A stretch of DNA of 64,000 bases, from positions 15,515,280 to 15,579,279 of the forward strand of contig OW203998.1 of assembly GCA_934047225.1 (NCBI GenBank), given 5' to 3'. The stretch comes from Ypsolopha sequella (taxonomy: Eukaryota; Arthropoda; Insecta; Lepidoptera; Ypsolophidae). Below are positions 1-10,704 of the stretch, in pieces. The notes below the pieces were generated by a model, which worked only from the letters and a program-made list of their open reading frames with translations, was not told the DNA's origin and made no database searches. The translations under genes were made by a program, and so were the position numbers. Position 1 is the stretch's first letter. Each line of letters starts with the position of its first letter.

Positions 1-410
1 GGACTCGCTAGAACAACCTAAGTATTGAAAACTTTAGCTTTGACGCCCGCATAAAAATGTTTTGTTTGCCCTAATTGCTCCAAGTGGCTGTTTTGTTTAG
101 ACTTTTCAGGCGTTTACAGCTGCGTCATTGTTGCTGACGTCCTGACGTGGTAATAGGAATATTTTCGGTGAGCACCCTACGGTTGGAATTCGTGACTTTC
201 GAAATGCTTCGGGCGGTCCGTAGCGCTTCGGTCGTAGCGTAGCAACAGCCATTGATAAAGACTTGTTTGTTATAGCCACCCTTGAATGATGGGGTTTTTA
301 ATTTTGGAACGTTTTGCCGTTATTGATGTTAAATTTAATTATGTTAGAATCTACTAAAATTGTTTAATTAATATTATTCACATGTGGATACCAACACTAA
401 AACTGCGTTT
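1..410. other. Non-coding sequence, no gene seen
   Basis: AT-rich sequence with a moderately GC-richer first 250 bases. I see no open frame, splice-flanked exon or repeat family that recurs elsewhere in the window. Confidence 0.4.
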
Positions 411-681
411 TATACAACGTGTAACAGAAAGTTGTAACCATATTTGAAGAGCTTATTCAGTAAATGGTATAGAACAACTTTTACTATGTAACAAACCCTG
501 TATCTCGAAAACAAAATTTAACTGTTTCATAGAAAAATGCAATGCTGCTCGGCCAAAATGTATGAAAGTGCAGATTTTTTTTTTTGAGATTTTAGGTTTG
601 GCTCCATAGTAAAAGTTGTTCAATACCATTGACTGATAAGCTCTTCAAATATGGTTACACCTTTCTGTTACACATTGTATA
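411..681. mobile_element. MITE with ~70-bp terminal inverted repeats (family B, copy 1)
   Basis: The left end (TATACAACGTGTAACAGAAAG) is the reverse complement of the right end, and the match runs inward about 70 bases as far as 'acaacttttactatg' on the left and 'catagtaaaagttgt' on the right. The inner part holds 'gtttcatagaaaa' and 'ggccaaaatgtatgaaa', which recur in opposite orientation in the element at 39713-39935. There is no transposase frame. The TA bases at the tips would fit a Tc1/mariner-type TA target duplication, but this is inference. Confidence 0.75.
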
Positions 682-3650
682 TAGGTACATGAATAAATAA
701 AAATATGAAATTTTAGTTGTAAATAAAAAATAGGATCATGACTGCTGCATTGGAACAGGGTGCCTAGAATGCAGGCTATTGTGTGGTCGAGATAAGCACC
801 AACCTTCTGTCATCCGTATTTAGTATCAACTAGGCTATAGTATAGGCAACTATAGTACAAATGTATAATTCCCATAGCTTAATTTCTAAATGATTTTTTA
901 AAATTTTTATTTCAGAAAATAAACGCCATTTTTTTTTAGTTTGCATTATTTTGGTATATAAATTAACCATTACATAGTTATGATTTTTTAAAGAATTGTC
1001 CGATATGACGACACTTGAAAATAATTTTAGACATTATACTGATGGTGATGTGTGATTGCTAATAAAAAAGTGATCATTTCAGGACACATTTCTAAACAGC
1101 CATTTCTCCAGTGACGTTACACGAAAGCAAATGGAAGTTGCAGATTTTTCGTAAAATATTACACATGAGGTTTTTTAGACCAGAAGTTCTAAAATACGGC
1201 TTATTAAACTTAAATGTCGAAATGGTTTTCGAATTAACACACCTTAACATAATTTAACTAAGCAAATTATCTGCAAATTTAATAATAATAATTTAGAAAG
1301 TGGTATATTTCTTAATTTTTGTATGAAAAGGACAAAGGCAAACTGTTTAATTTATACCGAAGTTTTTAAATGAAAAGAATCAATATTGGTATTTCATCAA
1401 ATATTTCCCCGAAGAAACTGGCACATTCAAATGTTTTAATATCTCCATTGTTTGAATTTGAACCCGATTTATTGTCGGTCGACAAAAACAATCAGACAAA
1501 CAGGCTGTTCAAACTGAATATTAATCGCCATTTCACTGAAGAATGGGAATAATCCGAGAGCCTAGAGGCTAAAGGAAATAAATTTGTGATGCAAAGTTAG
1601 AAATTCCATTTCTGTGTTACCGATAAGTAAACGCTCTTACATAGAACGGTGAACAAAGGTAAGAATACGTTTAGCATTTTACTTTCCAATTCAGACCAAA
1701 AAGCGGCCGAGGAGTCGAGAACTTAGGGAAAATAATCTACCGCGGTTCGAACGATTAAACGTTGAGCCAATAAGGCCTAGGTATTCAGTAATTTATTAGC
1801 CTTGCAAATTCGAAGTTAGGAGCGCCCCTTGCTATGAAATATGGCTGTAGCAGTCTTCCTGCTCGGTACGTCTTTGCCGCCGCCGGCCTTGCCGCATAGC
1901 GAGGTTCGGCCGTCCATATTACTCCCCCGTTCTAGCTCTAATTAAAAACCCATCAAAGAGTTTTCAGCCATTAATCATGAAACTGTTAACGGTGAATGCC
2001 GACTTCCCGTTGAAAAAAGAGGATAAGGATATTTTACAAAACGCCTGAATTTCAGGGTTAGTCGAGTGGTAAGACGCTTGTAAAAAAATAAAAAGTCTCC
2101 CTCGACGTTTTGGGTTTAATGCGGTTGAATCTAAAGTTGATTCTAACGGTTTAAAGGATTGAGTAAGAACTCCTTTTTATCAGGAAGGATTCTACAGATA
2201 TTTTTAAGCTCTGTAATTGACTGAGGTTTTACTTTTGTGTTTTTCTTTCTTCGTTGGAGATAAAATAAAATTTGCTGTTGAAAGTGGATTATGACGAATG
2301 GATCCCTTACAAATCCTCACCGCGATAACTTATCTTAAATTATCCTTGGTTTTTGATTAAAACTTAAGTACTTAAGGCGACATTTTGAAATTCATTCATT
2401 GTGAAATAATATCATATCACTATGAAATGAGAAATTAGACATTTTTGAATGTCGAATACGTCGCATCCTATCAATTTGGGAAATTGAACTACACGTACCT
2501 TGATTTTTAATCTAAGGTTTTTTTTACCTTCATCGTTTTTACATATTTATCATTTTATAGTTAGAGTATATACGCATTACGCCTAACTATAAAAAAATGA
2601 AAAAAAAAAAATTGTTACCCTTTTCTCGTCAAATACGGGACAAAATGCAGAACTAATCACATAAGCAGATATGTTTTAAAAAGGAAAGGGAACAATCTGA
2701 ATGTTTTCTCTTAAATTTATTATTTTTATTATTTATTTAAATTTACATATATTTTTATATTTTATTGTATATTTTAATATTATATTGTTGGCATGTTGAA
2801 ATAATTTCAAATCCCAATTTAAACTCCAATATTTTGAAAATTATTTGGAAATTACTTTCCTAGTAAGGAGCTTTGAGGCAAATTCCTAGTTTACACAGGT
2901 AGAGTAACTGGTAGAGTACCATACCAGGGAACAAAACATTACTGGCTTAATGTAAACAGTTACAAAATAGTAGCTCGGAGAGTAGAGTAGATAACGAATG
3001 TGGTAAATTAGTCAGCTAAATAGTGCGCTTAATGTTACTTTACCTCTAACTAACCTAAATGTAAGCCTTGGTTAACGAATCACGGTCACGGAAAGTTGTA
3101 AAAACAAAATATTAGCAAAAAAACAAGGATTTTAGTGACTTTGTGCAATTTACGATTTTTCACAGTGTTAGTCGCCTTTAAGTAAGTTTATAAAGAAAAT
3201 GACTCGTACACAATTTACGTTTTGCGTTATTGTGTTCAATACACGGTTGATGTTGTTATTATATTTTAGAAAGCGACTTATTTCCGTCGCTTTTGACTTA
3301 AATTGTGTAACGGCTAAATTTACAAAACAAAAGTTTATAAAACCCCACTGAAGAGTCAGGATGCGACAAACTTGACAGACTTATAATATTTTGCTATAAG
3401 ATTACTTTGCTGGTTGGGGTGCTACAGGGGCGTAGTGTGACCGTAGTTTCTCTTATACTCATATAAAGGTACTTTGTGGACCGTAGGAAGCGCGAAATCA
3501 ACCTGGCATCACTTTGTTGACACGCTTATTTCGGTTTGCGTCATTAATCATTATATAGAAAAAACCCCAAAAATATTATTTCAAATATATTTAAAGGTAC
3601 AGCATCGTTACGTTACACTGTTGTTAAAATGTCTACTATTTTTTTTTTAT
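682..3650. other. Non-coding stretch, no recognisable gene
   Basis: About 3 kb of AT-rich sequence. The short frame at 1370-1552 has no motif. A GC-richer patch at about 1690-1940 ('cgccgccggcc') may be an old repeat or regulatory DNA, but nothing supports a specific call. A tRNA-like A-box string ('gttagtcgagtggtaag') near 2057 lacks a partner B box. Confidence 0.4.
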
Positions 3651-3685
3651 TACAAAAACTATTTATTAGAATTTGAAAGGAAACG

Positions 3686-4010
3686 CTCAAGGCCGCCTTA
3701 AACTATGCTGGGGCCCTTGGGCACACAAGAATTTGGGGCCCTTTTGGAAAGTAACCAAACCGATGTTGCACGAAAATCGCTGACAAACAACGCTTTACGC
3801 TTTCATTTTTCAACCGTAAAAAATACGAAGAACCTAAGCTAAGGAATTATTTCGATTATTTCATTTTGAGCTGTAACTTTTTTTTGTGAAAAAAGTGTAA
3901 TGATAAAAATGTTTTGAAAATAAATGAGAGAGAAATTGTCGGTCCTTCGGGGCACTCTGAGGATGGGGGCCCTGGGCACGGGCCCTTATGGTAAAGACGG
4001 TATTGGAAAC
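3686..4010. repeat. Degenerate GC-rich repeat with GGGGCCC motifs
   Basis: Two related strings rich in 'ggggccc' and 'gggcac' lie about 280 bases apart (near 3708 and 3967), in a background that is otherwise AT-rich. They look like the ends of an old interspersed repeat. No coding frame is convincing; the frame across it on the minus strand (3861-4076) has no motif. Confidence 0.35.
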
Positions 4011-4482
4011 CCTCTTTGTGTTTATAAAGAAAAGTACATAGTGATCAGTGGAATTATGTAGTATCAATACTAGCATACTACTTGTAATTACAGAAAACGT
4101 CGTGGGACAGCAAACGTGTTAGATTAATTATTCCATCTGTCTGTGTCAGAAACAATGAATAATAAGCCTCACTAACTTTTCTAATTGTGTATGAATACAG
4201 TCAATACGTCTAGCTAAGTAACAAACTCAATCACAAGTTGTTCAGTGCGCGTCGCAGCTGTCATGTTCACTGGTAACTCAGCAAACACGGTTATTACTAG
4301 GAATAACCGGATAAAACTGGGAATAACTGGGAATTACTCGGTTATCTAACTAAACAACCGCCATGTATGCTCGCGTCTGATTTTGAGTGCGTTTGTGAAT
4401 TAACGTTGGACCTACCGTGTTAAAGTTGCTAATATAAGTTGAAACGTGATTCAATTTCAAGTGCCAGTTTCGTTACTATATA

Positions 4483-4590
4483 TATCGTCACGACATGAAT
4501 CCCCGAGGAGGTGTCAGAGGTGTTTTGAGTGTGAACTGTGAAATGCAAGTTACAGTTCATACTCAGTACACCCGCGGTTCATCGACGATT
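4483..4590 (+). mobile_element. 108-bp short element with TATCGTC/GACGATA ends (copy 1 of 3)
   Basis: Starts at 'tatcgtcacgacatg' and ends at 'atcgacgatt'. The inner part is a near palindrome around 'actgtgaaatgcaagt', flanked by 'gagtgtg' and 'catactc'. Two other copies of almost identical length lie at 19823-19930 and 39474-39581 in the same orientation. It is too small to code and must be non-autonomous. Confidence 0.75.
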
Positions 4591-4645
4591 CTCAACGTCT
4601 CAACGTGATGGTGAGCCCTAGTATCGCCGTACTTCGGGCACAAAT

Positions 4646-4832
4646 AGACGCTTTTTAGGGCATGCAGGTTTCCTTACGATGTTTTCCTTCACCGTTCAGG
4701 AAGTGGTAAGTAAGACAAGTACTATGCACATAAATTCCGAAAAACTCATTGTAGCATGCCCGACCGGGGATCGAACCTAGATATGAAGACTGAGAGGCCA
4801 GCGTTTTACCCCTAAGCAACCGCCAGCTTAGC
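4646..4832 (-). mobile_element. tRNA-derived SINE, reverse orientation
   Basis: Read on the minus strand, the element begins with a tRNA-like head: an A-box-like 'tggcggttgcttagggg' and a clear B box 'ggttcgatccccgg' (rc near 4770). The body ends in the reverse complement of 'tttccttacgatgttttcc' plus 'ttcaccgtt', a tail I recognise from lepidopteran SINEs. Such elements are transcribed by RNA polymerase III and moved by LINE proteins. This is a repeat, not a functional tRNA: the head does not fold into a full cloverleaf with intact acceptor stem. Confidence 0.75.
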
Positions 4833-4908
4833 AATGGGTTAAAATATAATTATTAGGATATATCCTAAGTCTATGGTTTTAACCAATCACTATTTGTATT
4901 TGAAAATA

Positions 4909-5300
4909 AAGAGTGGTTTAGCAGCCGGATTGTGAAATACCTGCCATTTTCTAATTAATCGAAACAGATTTGCAACCGGATTATGAAAAACCCGCTTTTT
5001 TCGAAACAGAACACTTAGATTCAAAATTCACTCAATAGTTATTCAACAAAACTTTATTACCTATGTAAACAAGAATTTCAAAATTTTTGAATTCAAAATT
5101 TTTGCAAATCTAATTTACTGAAACCAATGGAAACTTTGCTATGGCAGCATACACAATAAATAGGTACAAGGTTTTGTTGAATAAAAAATTTCTGTTTTGA
5201 TTAATTACAAAAAGGCGGGTTTTTCACAATCCGATTGCGAAATCGCTCTTAATTAGAAAATGGCAGGTATTTCACAGTCCAGCTGCTAAACCGCTTTTAA
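4909..5300. repeat. Fold-back element with ~100-bp arms (family D, copy 1)
   Basis: The left arm (from 'gtggtttagcagccgg') and right arm (to 'cagctgctaaaccgc') are inverted copies over roughly 100 bases. Each arm also carries an internal direct repeat of the 'ccggattgtgaaatac' type. The loop is about 190 bases of AT-rich DNA with no frame. A partial copy lies at 21862-22048. Confidence 0.8.
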
Positions 5301-5312
5301 GTAAGTATGTTG

Positions 5313-5795
5313 TTTTTAGGGTTCCGTAACCGAAAGGTACCAAATGGGACCCTATTACTAAGCCTCGGCCGGCTGTCTCTCTGTCCGTCTGTCACGGGGT
5401 CTACAGCTTCAGCCGTAATAGGTGGCCAATTGAAATTTGCACAGATTACGTGAAACTTTCAAATAGCAACATCAAGACGATAAAAAACAATCCGCAAAAA
5501 TGGTAGCGCCCGACTAACATTTCGGCACCCTAATTTTTATTATTTGTTGTTTTACTTTATTTAAAACTTGTATGTGTTACCGTCTTTAAGATAGAGCAGA
5601 AACAAATAATGTTTTTAACATTATATACTACTTTTTCCAGTTTTTTGTGAGTTTTTTTATTTTCCATTATACCACGTTTTCTGTGCAAATTTCAACTGGC
5701 TACCTGTGAAAGACGAACGGACGGACAGACAGAATGACAGACGAGGCTTAGTAATAAGGTACCGTTTGACACCCTGCGGGCACAAAATAACCACT
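5313..5795. repeat. Inverted pair of the 'GGGTTCCGTACC' lepidopteran repeat
   Basis: The plus-strand copy (5313-5470) reads 'tttttagggttccgtaac', 'gggaccctattactaagcc', 'tgtccgtctgtcac'. From about 5660 to 5795 the same motifs occur in reverse complement ('ggcttagtaataaggtacc' near 5744). Between them lie about 200 bases of AT-rich DNA. I know this repeat as very abundant in Lepidoptera. Another copy, with its downstream end, is at 56905-57290. The 73-residue frame at 5706-5927 is a chance frame through the inverted copy. Confidence 0.75.
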
Positions 5796-5926
5796 TACCG
5801 AAGGTTCACTCCGCATATCATTTATCGGAAAATCACACATTCGAGTGCTGTAGTACCGACCTACCAAACAATAATCTTACAGTACTGTGCATTTATAGAA
5901 AATCTACGAAACTCAAATCCAATCTA

Positions 5927-8071
5927 GTGACATTCTTTAACAAATTTGAACAAGCCCTTGACATTATATCACATAAGTACCCAAAAAGAAAAATTATAAT
6001 TGCTGGTGACCTGAATATAAATACTATGGTAAATGATAATCACACAGACAGACTACTTGACATAACAAAGAACCATAATCTTAATCTGCATATCACCGTT
6101 CCAACCAGGAGAACTTCCTGTCTGGATCACATCATAAGTAACATCAAAGATGTTGAAGGTAGTGTCATCCCATTGGGTCTTTCTGACCACGAAACTGCAC
6201 AGCTAGTAAAATTTAAAGTCAGGAGCAAAAAATTTATACCAAAATCTTTTACTGTATACAGAAGAGATTACTGTAAAGAAAATGTAGAAAAATTTTGCGA
6301 CTGCCTCAAAAGTCTTTCGTTCTCTGAAGTTATGGAAGAAAACGATGTAAACAAAGCCTTCAACACGTTTCATGACCTTTTCTGTCTCTTTTACAACTTA
6401 TGTTTTCCAAAAATTCAAATTAAATGTTCGGTGACTCATAAACGAAAATGGATTACAAAAGGTCTAAGACATAGTTGTAAAATAAAGAGGCAGTTAAGAT
6501 TTGATTTTTACAAACATAAGAGCATTCGGAATAAAAAATTGTATATTAATTATGATAAACTGTTGAAAAAGTGTATTCTCAGTGCACAGAGGCTTACGAA
6601 TAAAAATCGTATAACTTCTAGCCAAAATAAATGTAAAGCTGCATGGCAATTGATTCAAAGTGAAATGGGCATTACCCAAATAAATGTTAACACCATTGAT
6701 ATTATCAATGATAATGGTGTATCAGTCACAAATCCCTGTAGAATAGCTAATATTTTCAATGACTTTTTTACGGATTGTGCTCATAATCAAAATAATGCAT
6801 CGGGTATGAATGATAACGCATGTGTTTGTGATAAAACTATTTTCTTACAACCAGTAAATGTAACAGATGTAAAGAAGATAATAATGACGCTTAATATTAC
6901 AAATTCTGAAGGGTATGATGGTATATCGACAAAAATACTGAAATTGGTGGTTAACGAAATAAGTGTTGTGTTAACTTATCTAATTAATCTCTCACTTATA
7001 AATGGCTGCTTTCCAAATCGGTTAAAATTATCCGTAGTTAAACCTTTACACAAAAAAGGAGATAAAACTGAAATCGACAAATATAGACCCATAACTTTAG
7101 TATCAATACTATCAAAAGTTTTCGAAAAGGTTATGCAAAGGAGACTTGTTGACTTTTTTCTTAAACATGACATTATAAAATACGATCAATTTGGCTTTCA
7201 GAAAAACAAGTCAACTACTTTAGCAGCTTTTCACCTTGTCGACTACATAGCTCGTAGCGTTGATAACAAAAATCTAACTACTGCTCTTTTCCTGGATATG
7301 TCTAAGGCATTTGATTGTGTAAAACATGATCTATTGCTAAGTAAACTTGAACAAAATGGTATCAGGGGTGTGGCACTTGACTGGATAAAATCTTATTTAA
7401 GAGATAGGCCTCAGTACGTAGAAGTAGCTAAACTGAACGCAAAAAATGCGGTTAAACACTACCATTCTGATCATAAAATCAACAGCTACGGTGTTCCCCA
7501 AGGGAGTGTTTTAGGACCGCTTTTATTTCTGCTGTACATTAACAACTTACCTAACATGACTATCCATAAGTGCATCCTCTTTGCGGATGACATATCTATA
7601 ATAGTAACAGGTAAGAATCAAACATTGCTAAATCATGAATCTGAAATTAATAATACTATGACATCGATTATCCAATATTTAAATGACTATAATCTTAAGG
7701 CAAATTTGACAAAAACTAATTACATAAATTTCAATTATCATAATCACCAATTTAATATAATGCACAATAAACAACTGCTTCAGCAAATAAATGAAACTAC
7801 ATTTTTAGGTATAGTAATGGGTAACAAATTAAACTGGAGCGGTCAAATAAGTAAAGTATGCAATAAACTACACCGATTTTGCTACGTATTAAGAAGACTT
7901 AGCGCGGTAGCTTCCCAAAAAACTGCGTTAGCAGCATACTATGGCTATGTAGAATCGGTATTGCGGTATGGGTTGTTGGTATGGGGAAACTGTCCCTATA
8001 ATGTAAAAGTTTTTATAGCACAAAAGAAATGTGTTCGTGCGATTTGTGGCATCCCTCAAGATGAATCATGA
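5927..8071 (+). CDS. LINE ORF2 fragment: endonuclease C-terminal half and reverse transcriptase
   Basis: This is the longest frame in the window (714 residues). Its protein would nick target DNA and reverse-transcribe the element's own RNA at the nick. The apurinic endonuclease part shows AGDLNIN (residues 26-32), LDHIIS (66-71) and GLSDHE (84-89), the usual C-terminal catalytic motifs; the N-terminal half is missing. Reverse transcriptase motifs follow: KPLHKKGDK from residue 372, FLDMSKAFD (455-463), GVPQGSVLG from 522 and the catalytic FADD at 552-555. The start given (GTG) is only the first in-frame codon after a stop; homology runs upstream across a one-base slip. The stop after DES is created by the nested insertion, which removes the normal C-terminus. 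All motifs of the palm domain are intact, so this copy is probably young, but without a promoter and N-terminus it is dead. Confidence 0.9.
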   Translation: MTFFNKFEQALDIISHKYPKRKIIIAGDLNINTMVNDNHTDRLLDITKNHNLNLHITVPTRRTSCLDHIISNIKDVEGSVIPLGLSDHETAQLVKFKVRSKKFIPKSFTVYRRDYCKENVEKFCDCLKSLSFSEVMEENDVNKAFNTFHDLFCLFYNLCFPKIQIKCSVTHKRKWITKGLRHSCKIKRQLRFDFYKHKSIRNKKLYINYDKLLKKCILSAQRLTNKNRITSSQNKCKAAWQLIQSEMGITQINVNTIDIINDNGVSVTNPCRIANIFNDFFTDCAHNQNNASGMNDNACVCDKTIFLQPVNVTDVKKIIMTLNITNSEGYDGISTKILKLVVNEISVVLTYLINLSLINGCFPNRLKLSVVKPLHKKGDKTEIDKYRPITLVSILSKVFEKVMQRRLVDFFLKHDIIKYDQFGFQKNKSTTLAAFHLVDYIARSVDNKNLTTALFLDMSKAFDCVKHDLLLSKLEQNGIRGVALDWIKSYLRDRPQYVEVAKLNAKNAVKHYHSDHKINSYGVPQGSVLGPLLFLLYINNLPNMTIHKCILFADDISIIVTGKNQTLLNHESEINNTMTSIIQYLNDYNLKANLTKTNYINFNYHNHQFNIMHNKQLLQQINETTFLGIVMGNKLNWSGQISKVCNKLHRFCYVLRRLSAVASQKTALAAYYGYVESVLRYGLLVWGNCPYNVKVFIAQKKCVRAICGIPQDES

Positions 8072-8082
8072 GATGAATCATG

Positions 8083-8654
8083 AATGCATATGAGACAGGT
8101 AGGCAAAGATATATATGTTTTTCTTTTTTCATTAACCTGAATTCCTGCTGTCTTGTATTTTCTTATCCCTTGGTTAAAGTAGATATAAGTAATTTGATGT
8201 ATAGTATAAGTTTATGTTAAAAAAAAAAGACATGATCTTGCCAAGTTTCTTGCCCGTTCTTCTTAGCAAGACTAATCGAATGGGCGGAGGTAGGCATGTA
8301 TTTATATATGTAACCTATTACTATGTAGTATATAGGATGGGATTTGGTCGGCTGCCTGGATTCGTGCTGGGGGCTCGGTTGGTGATCATTGAACCTGTTC
8401 CTGGTCCCTGGCCGGGTCTCCGGTATGGGTTCGGGCGGTTGATTGGATTTCATCTTGTATAATAATATTTTACCTATAATTTTAATCGTATATATATTGC
8501 TACATAAATTAAAAAAAACATTTAATCTAAGTAGTTCATGTACATTTATTATTTTATTACATATATTTTTATAAGATTAAAATTTGACTTGTGAAACGTG
8601 TATTATATATACCTACTTTGCAAAATAAACTTTTTGAATTTTGAATTTTGAATT
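8083..8654 (+). mobile_element. Nested retroelement 3' end inserted into the LINE
   Basis: About 570 bases interrupt the outer LINE between codons DES and (E)PLFTKL. The insert ends in 'tttttgaattttgaatttt', a repeated TTTTGAA tail like that of many lepidopteran LINEs and SINEs, followed at once by outer LINE sequence. At its left edge a 12-base string 'agatgaatcatg' is duplicated in tandem (8059-8070 and 8071-8082). The frames over 8214-8462 are not supported as genes. It is probably a 5'-truncated 3' untranslated region of another LINE. Confidence 0.7.
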
Positions 8655-9250
8655 GAACCATTATTTACTAAACTAAGAATTTTAACTTTTCCGTGCTTGT
8701 ATATTTTTGAACTGGCTTTATTTGTAAGACAACACCTTCATCTATTCAAAATAGCTAAAGATGTTTATCCAAAAAATACAAGAAATTCTAACAGGTTAGT
8801 GCTAGATCATCAACCTAAAACACAAGCGTATATTAAATCCAATGTGCATAAAGATTTATAATAAACTTCCACAGAGCCTAAAAGATCTTCCTCTCACCTT
8901 GTTCAAATCTAAATTGAGAAAATGGTTATTAAACCAACAATTTTATAGTATTCAAGAATTTCTTGACACAAAAATGTTTAACGCTAGGTAAATAGATGTG
9001 TATAAGTTGACATATTCATTAAATTCAAGTTTAATTTCTATTGGATGATATATAATATAATGCATGAATTTGACTATTATTTTCTTGTTTTGTGAATGTT
9101 TCTTTTACTGATGTCCAATATTTCTTTTGTACCAAAATTTGCATGCTACATTAAAACTAGCTAATAAGGAGCTCTTTTGCATGTACCTACTATACACCTA
9201 GTACTATCTACCCTTGTTAAAGCAAATAAAGATATTCTTATTCTTATTCT

Positions 9251-9560
9251 TATTCATAACTAGTGAAAGCAGGCGCACGCACACATAGACGCTTACATAC
9301 GACGATCTCGGATGAAGTCGGTCGAATGCCAATACGAAATTCTGCCGAGATCATCATACGCGTATATGCATGTGTACGTCTGTTTTCGCACGTTGTGTGG
9401 AGTCGGCCTTCTGGTAGTATCTATTTCGTGCTTCGGGTACGAAAACCTAAAAAGAAAAATCTTTAAAGAAGATTTTTTTCCATGTTGCTAGTTCCTAACG
9501 AGGCTATTTTAGATTATATCTAGGGACATTATTATACACAGTTAAGACTGAAAATACTTT
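9251..9560. other. Short non-coding stretch, no repeat or gene recognised
   Basis: Contains a GC-richer 150-base patch (CG-containing, near 9260-9430) with a chance frame of 67 residues. No motif is recognisable. Confidence 0.35.
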
Positions 9561-9562
9561 TA

Positions 9563-9780
9563 TTAACCGACTTCAAAAAGGAGGCGGTTCTCAATTCGAC
9601 TGTATGTTTTTTTTATTTTTTTTTTTATTTTTTTTTTTTGGCGTTGTTACTCCATAACTCCGTCATTTCTGAACCGATTTGAACAATTCTTTTTTTGTTT
9701 GAAAAAGTGTACTTCCAGGTAGGTCCCATTTTAGGTTTGGTCATGATCTGATGAAGGTCTTCAGAGATAGGCAGTGGAAC
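9563..9780 (+). repeat. 'ACCGACTTCAAAAA' lepidopteran interspersed repeat
   Basis: Reads 'accgacttcaaaaaggagg', 'ggttctcaattcgactgt', a T-rich tract, then 'ccgatttgaacaattc' and 'tttttttgtttgaaaaagtg'. I recognise this as a very common lepidopteran repeat. It leads directly into a tandem repeat array. Confidence 0.7.
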
Positions 9781-10235
9781 TCCTCAGAAAATGACAGCAT
9801 ACCTCTCAAAATTGAAGTAATCGCTTTGTACCTGGGTGCTGATTACAAGGTATTACTTGAAAATCATCATTCTTTCACCTGGCCTTCGATCCTGGCTTCA
9901 TCACCATATTCACCATAGAACTCCTCAACGGATCAGAGCACATAACTCGAGATTGCGGCAATCACTGCGTTAGGGTGCTAATTCAAGGGTATTACTTGGA
10001 GATTACCAGAATACCCACCTGACCTTCGATCCTGGCTTCATCACCATAGAACTCCTCAACGGATGACAGCACATAACTTTGGATTGCGGCAATCAGTTTG
10101 TGTTATGGTGCTCATTGCAGGGCATTGCTTGAAAATTGCCAGTGTACCCACCTGACCTTCGATCTTGGCTTCATCACCATAGAACTCTTTAACGAATGAC
10201 AGCACATAACTCGAGATTGATAGCAGGAAGCTACT
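9750..10235. repeat. Tandem repeat, about 3.5 units of ~132 bp
   Basis: The string 'ccttcgatcctggcttcatc' or a close variant begins near 9883, 10023 and 10156, giving spacings of 140 and 133; the longer spacing is explained by an 11-base extra 'tattcaccat'-like segment in the first full unit. Each unit also carries 'gaactcctcaacggat', 'gacagcacataac' and 'gattgcggcaatca'. A diverged partial unit starts near 9750. The minus-strand frame at 10056-10238 is chance. Confidence 0.8.
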
Positions 10236-10340
10236 CAAACATAGCTACTTATACTCACTTGAACTTCGTTTCATATTAAAACCACGTTTGCAAGAACTAC
10301 CCATATTTCACAATTTAACCCAGCAACACTAAAAAATGTG

Positions 10341-10704
10341 AAATAAAATAAACTTTTAACAAAAAAATAGCAACCGACTTCAATAGTAACAGCAGTCATT
10401 CACTAAAAAATTAATAATAATTCTATAAAGACCGATGGTACCGAAGCAACACTTTTGCCGACTTCTTTCTTCCTGAAACATTATGTTATCTAGAAGTCGG
10501 CGTATTTCCTACGATATAGCAACATAAAAACGAATATAAGAACGCCGACTTCTAGATAACATAACGTTTCAGGAAGAAAGAAGTCGGCAAAAGTGTTGCT
10601 TCGGTACCATCGGTCTTTATAGAATTATTATTAACTTTTTAGTGAATGACTGCTGTTACTATTGAAGTCGGTTGCTATTTTTTTGTTAAAAGTTTATTTT
10701 ATTT
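10341..10704. repeat. Near-perfect palindrome with 163-bp arms
   Basis: Left arm about 10341-10503, loop about 10504-10541, right arm about 10542-10704. The arms are almost identical in reverse complement, from 'aaataaaataaacttttaac' outside to 'agaagtcggcg' inside. The arms contain 'caaccgacttcaa', linking it to the adjacent ACCGACTTC repeat. If transcribed, it would make a long hairpin RNA. The near identity suggests a recent insertion or arm homogenisation. Confidence 0.9.

Larger units (their letters stand above)
5885..9250 (+). mobile_element. 5'-truncated CR1/Jockey-group LINE, split by a nested insertion
   Basis: The element begins abruptly within the endonuclease domain at about 5890, with a one-base frame slip near 5918. 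It carries the reverse transcriptase and is interrupted at about 8083 by another insertion. It resumes at about 8655 with the last ~110 codons: 'LALFVRQHLHLFKIAKDVYP', then 'KLPQSLKDLPLTLFKSKLRKW' minus its last residue, stop at 8989-8991. It ends in a 3' tail of TTATTC units at about 9231-9250. Tails made of short tandem units rather than poly-A are usual in CR1-like LINEs. I could not find a target duplication. The family name is uncertain (CR1, L2 or Jockey group). Confidence 0.85.

Noticed and set aside
9883..10180. The evenly spaced repeats near 9.9-10.2 kb considered as a CRISPR-like array.
   Set aside because: Units are contiguous ~132-bp tandem repeats with no unique spacers, in a clearly eukaryotic context.
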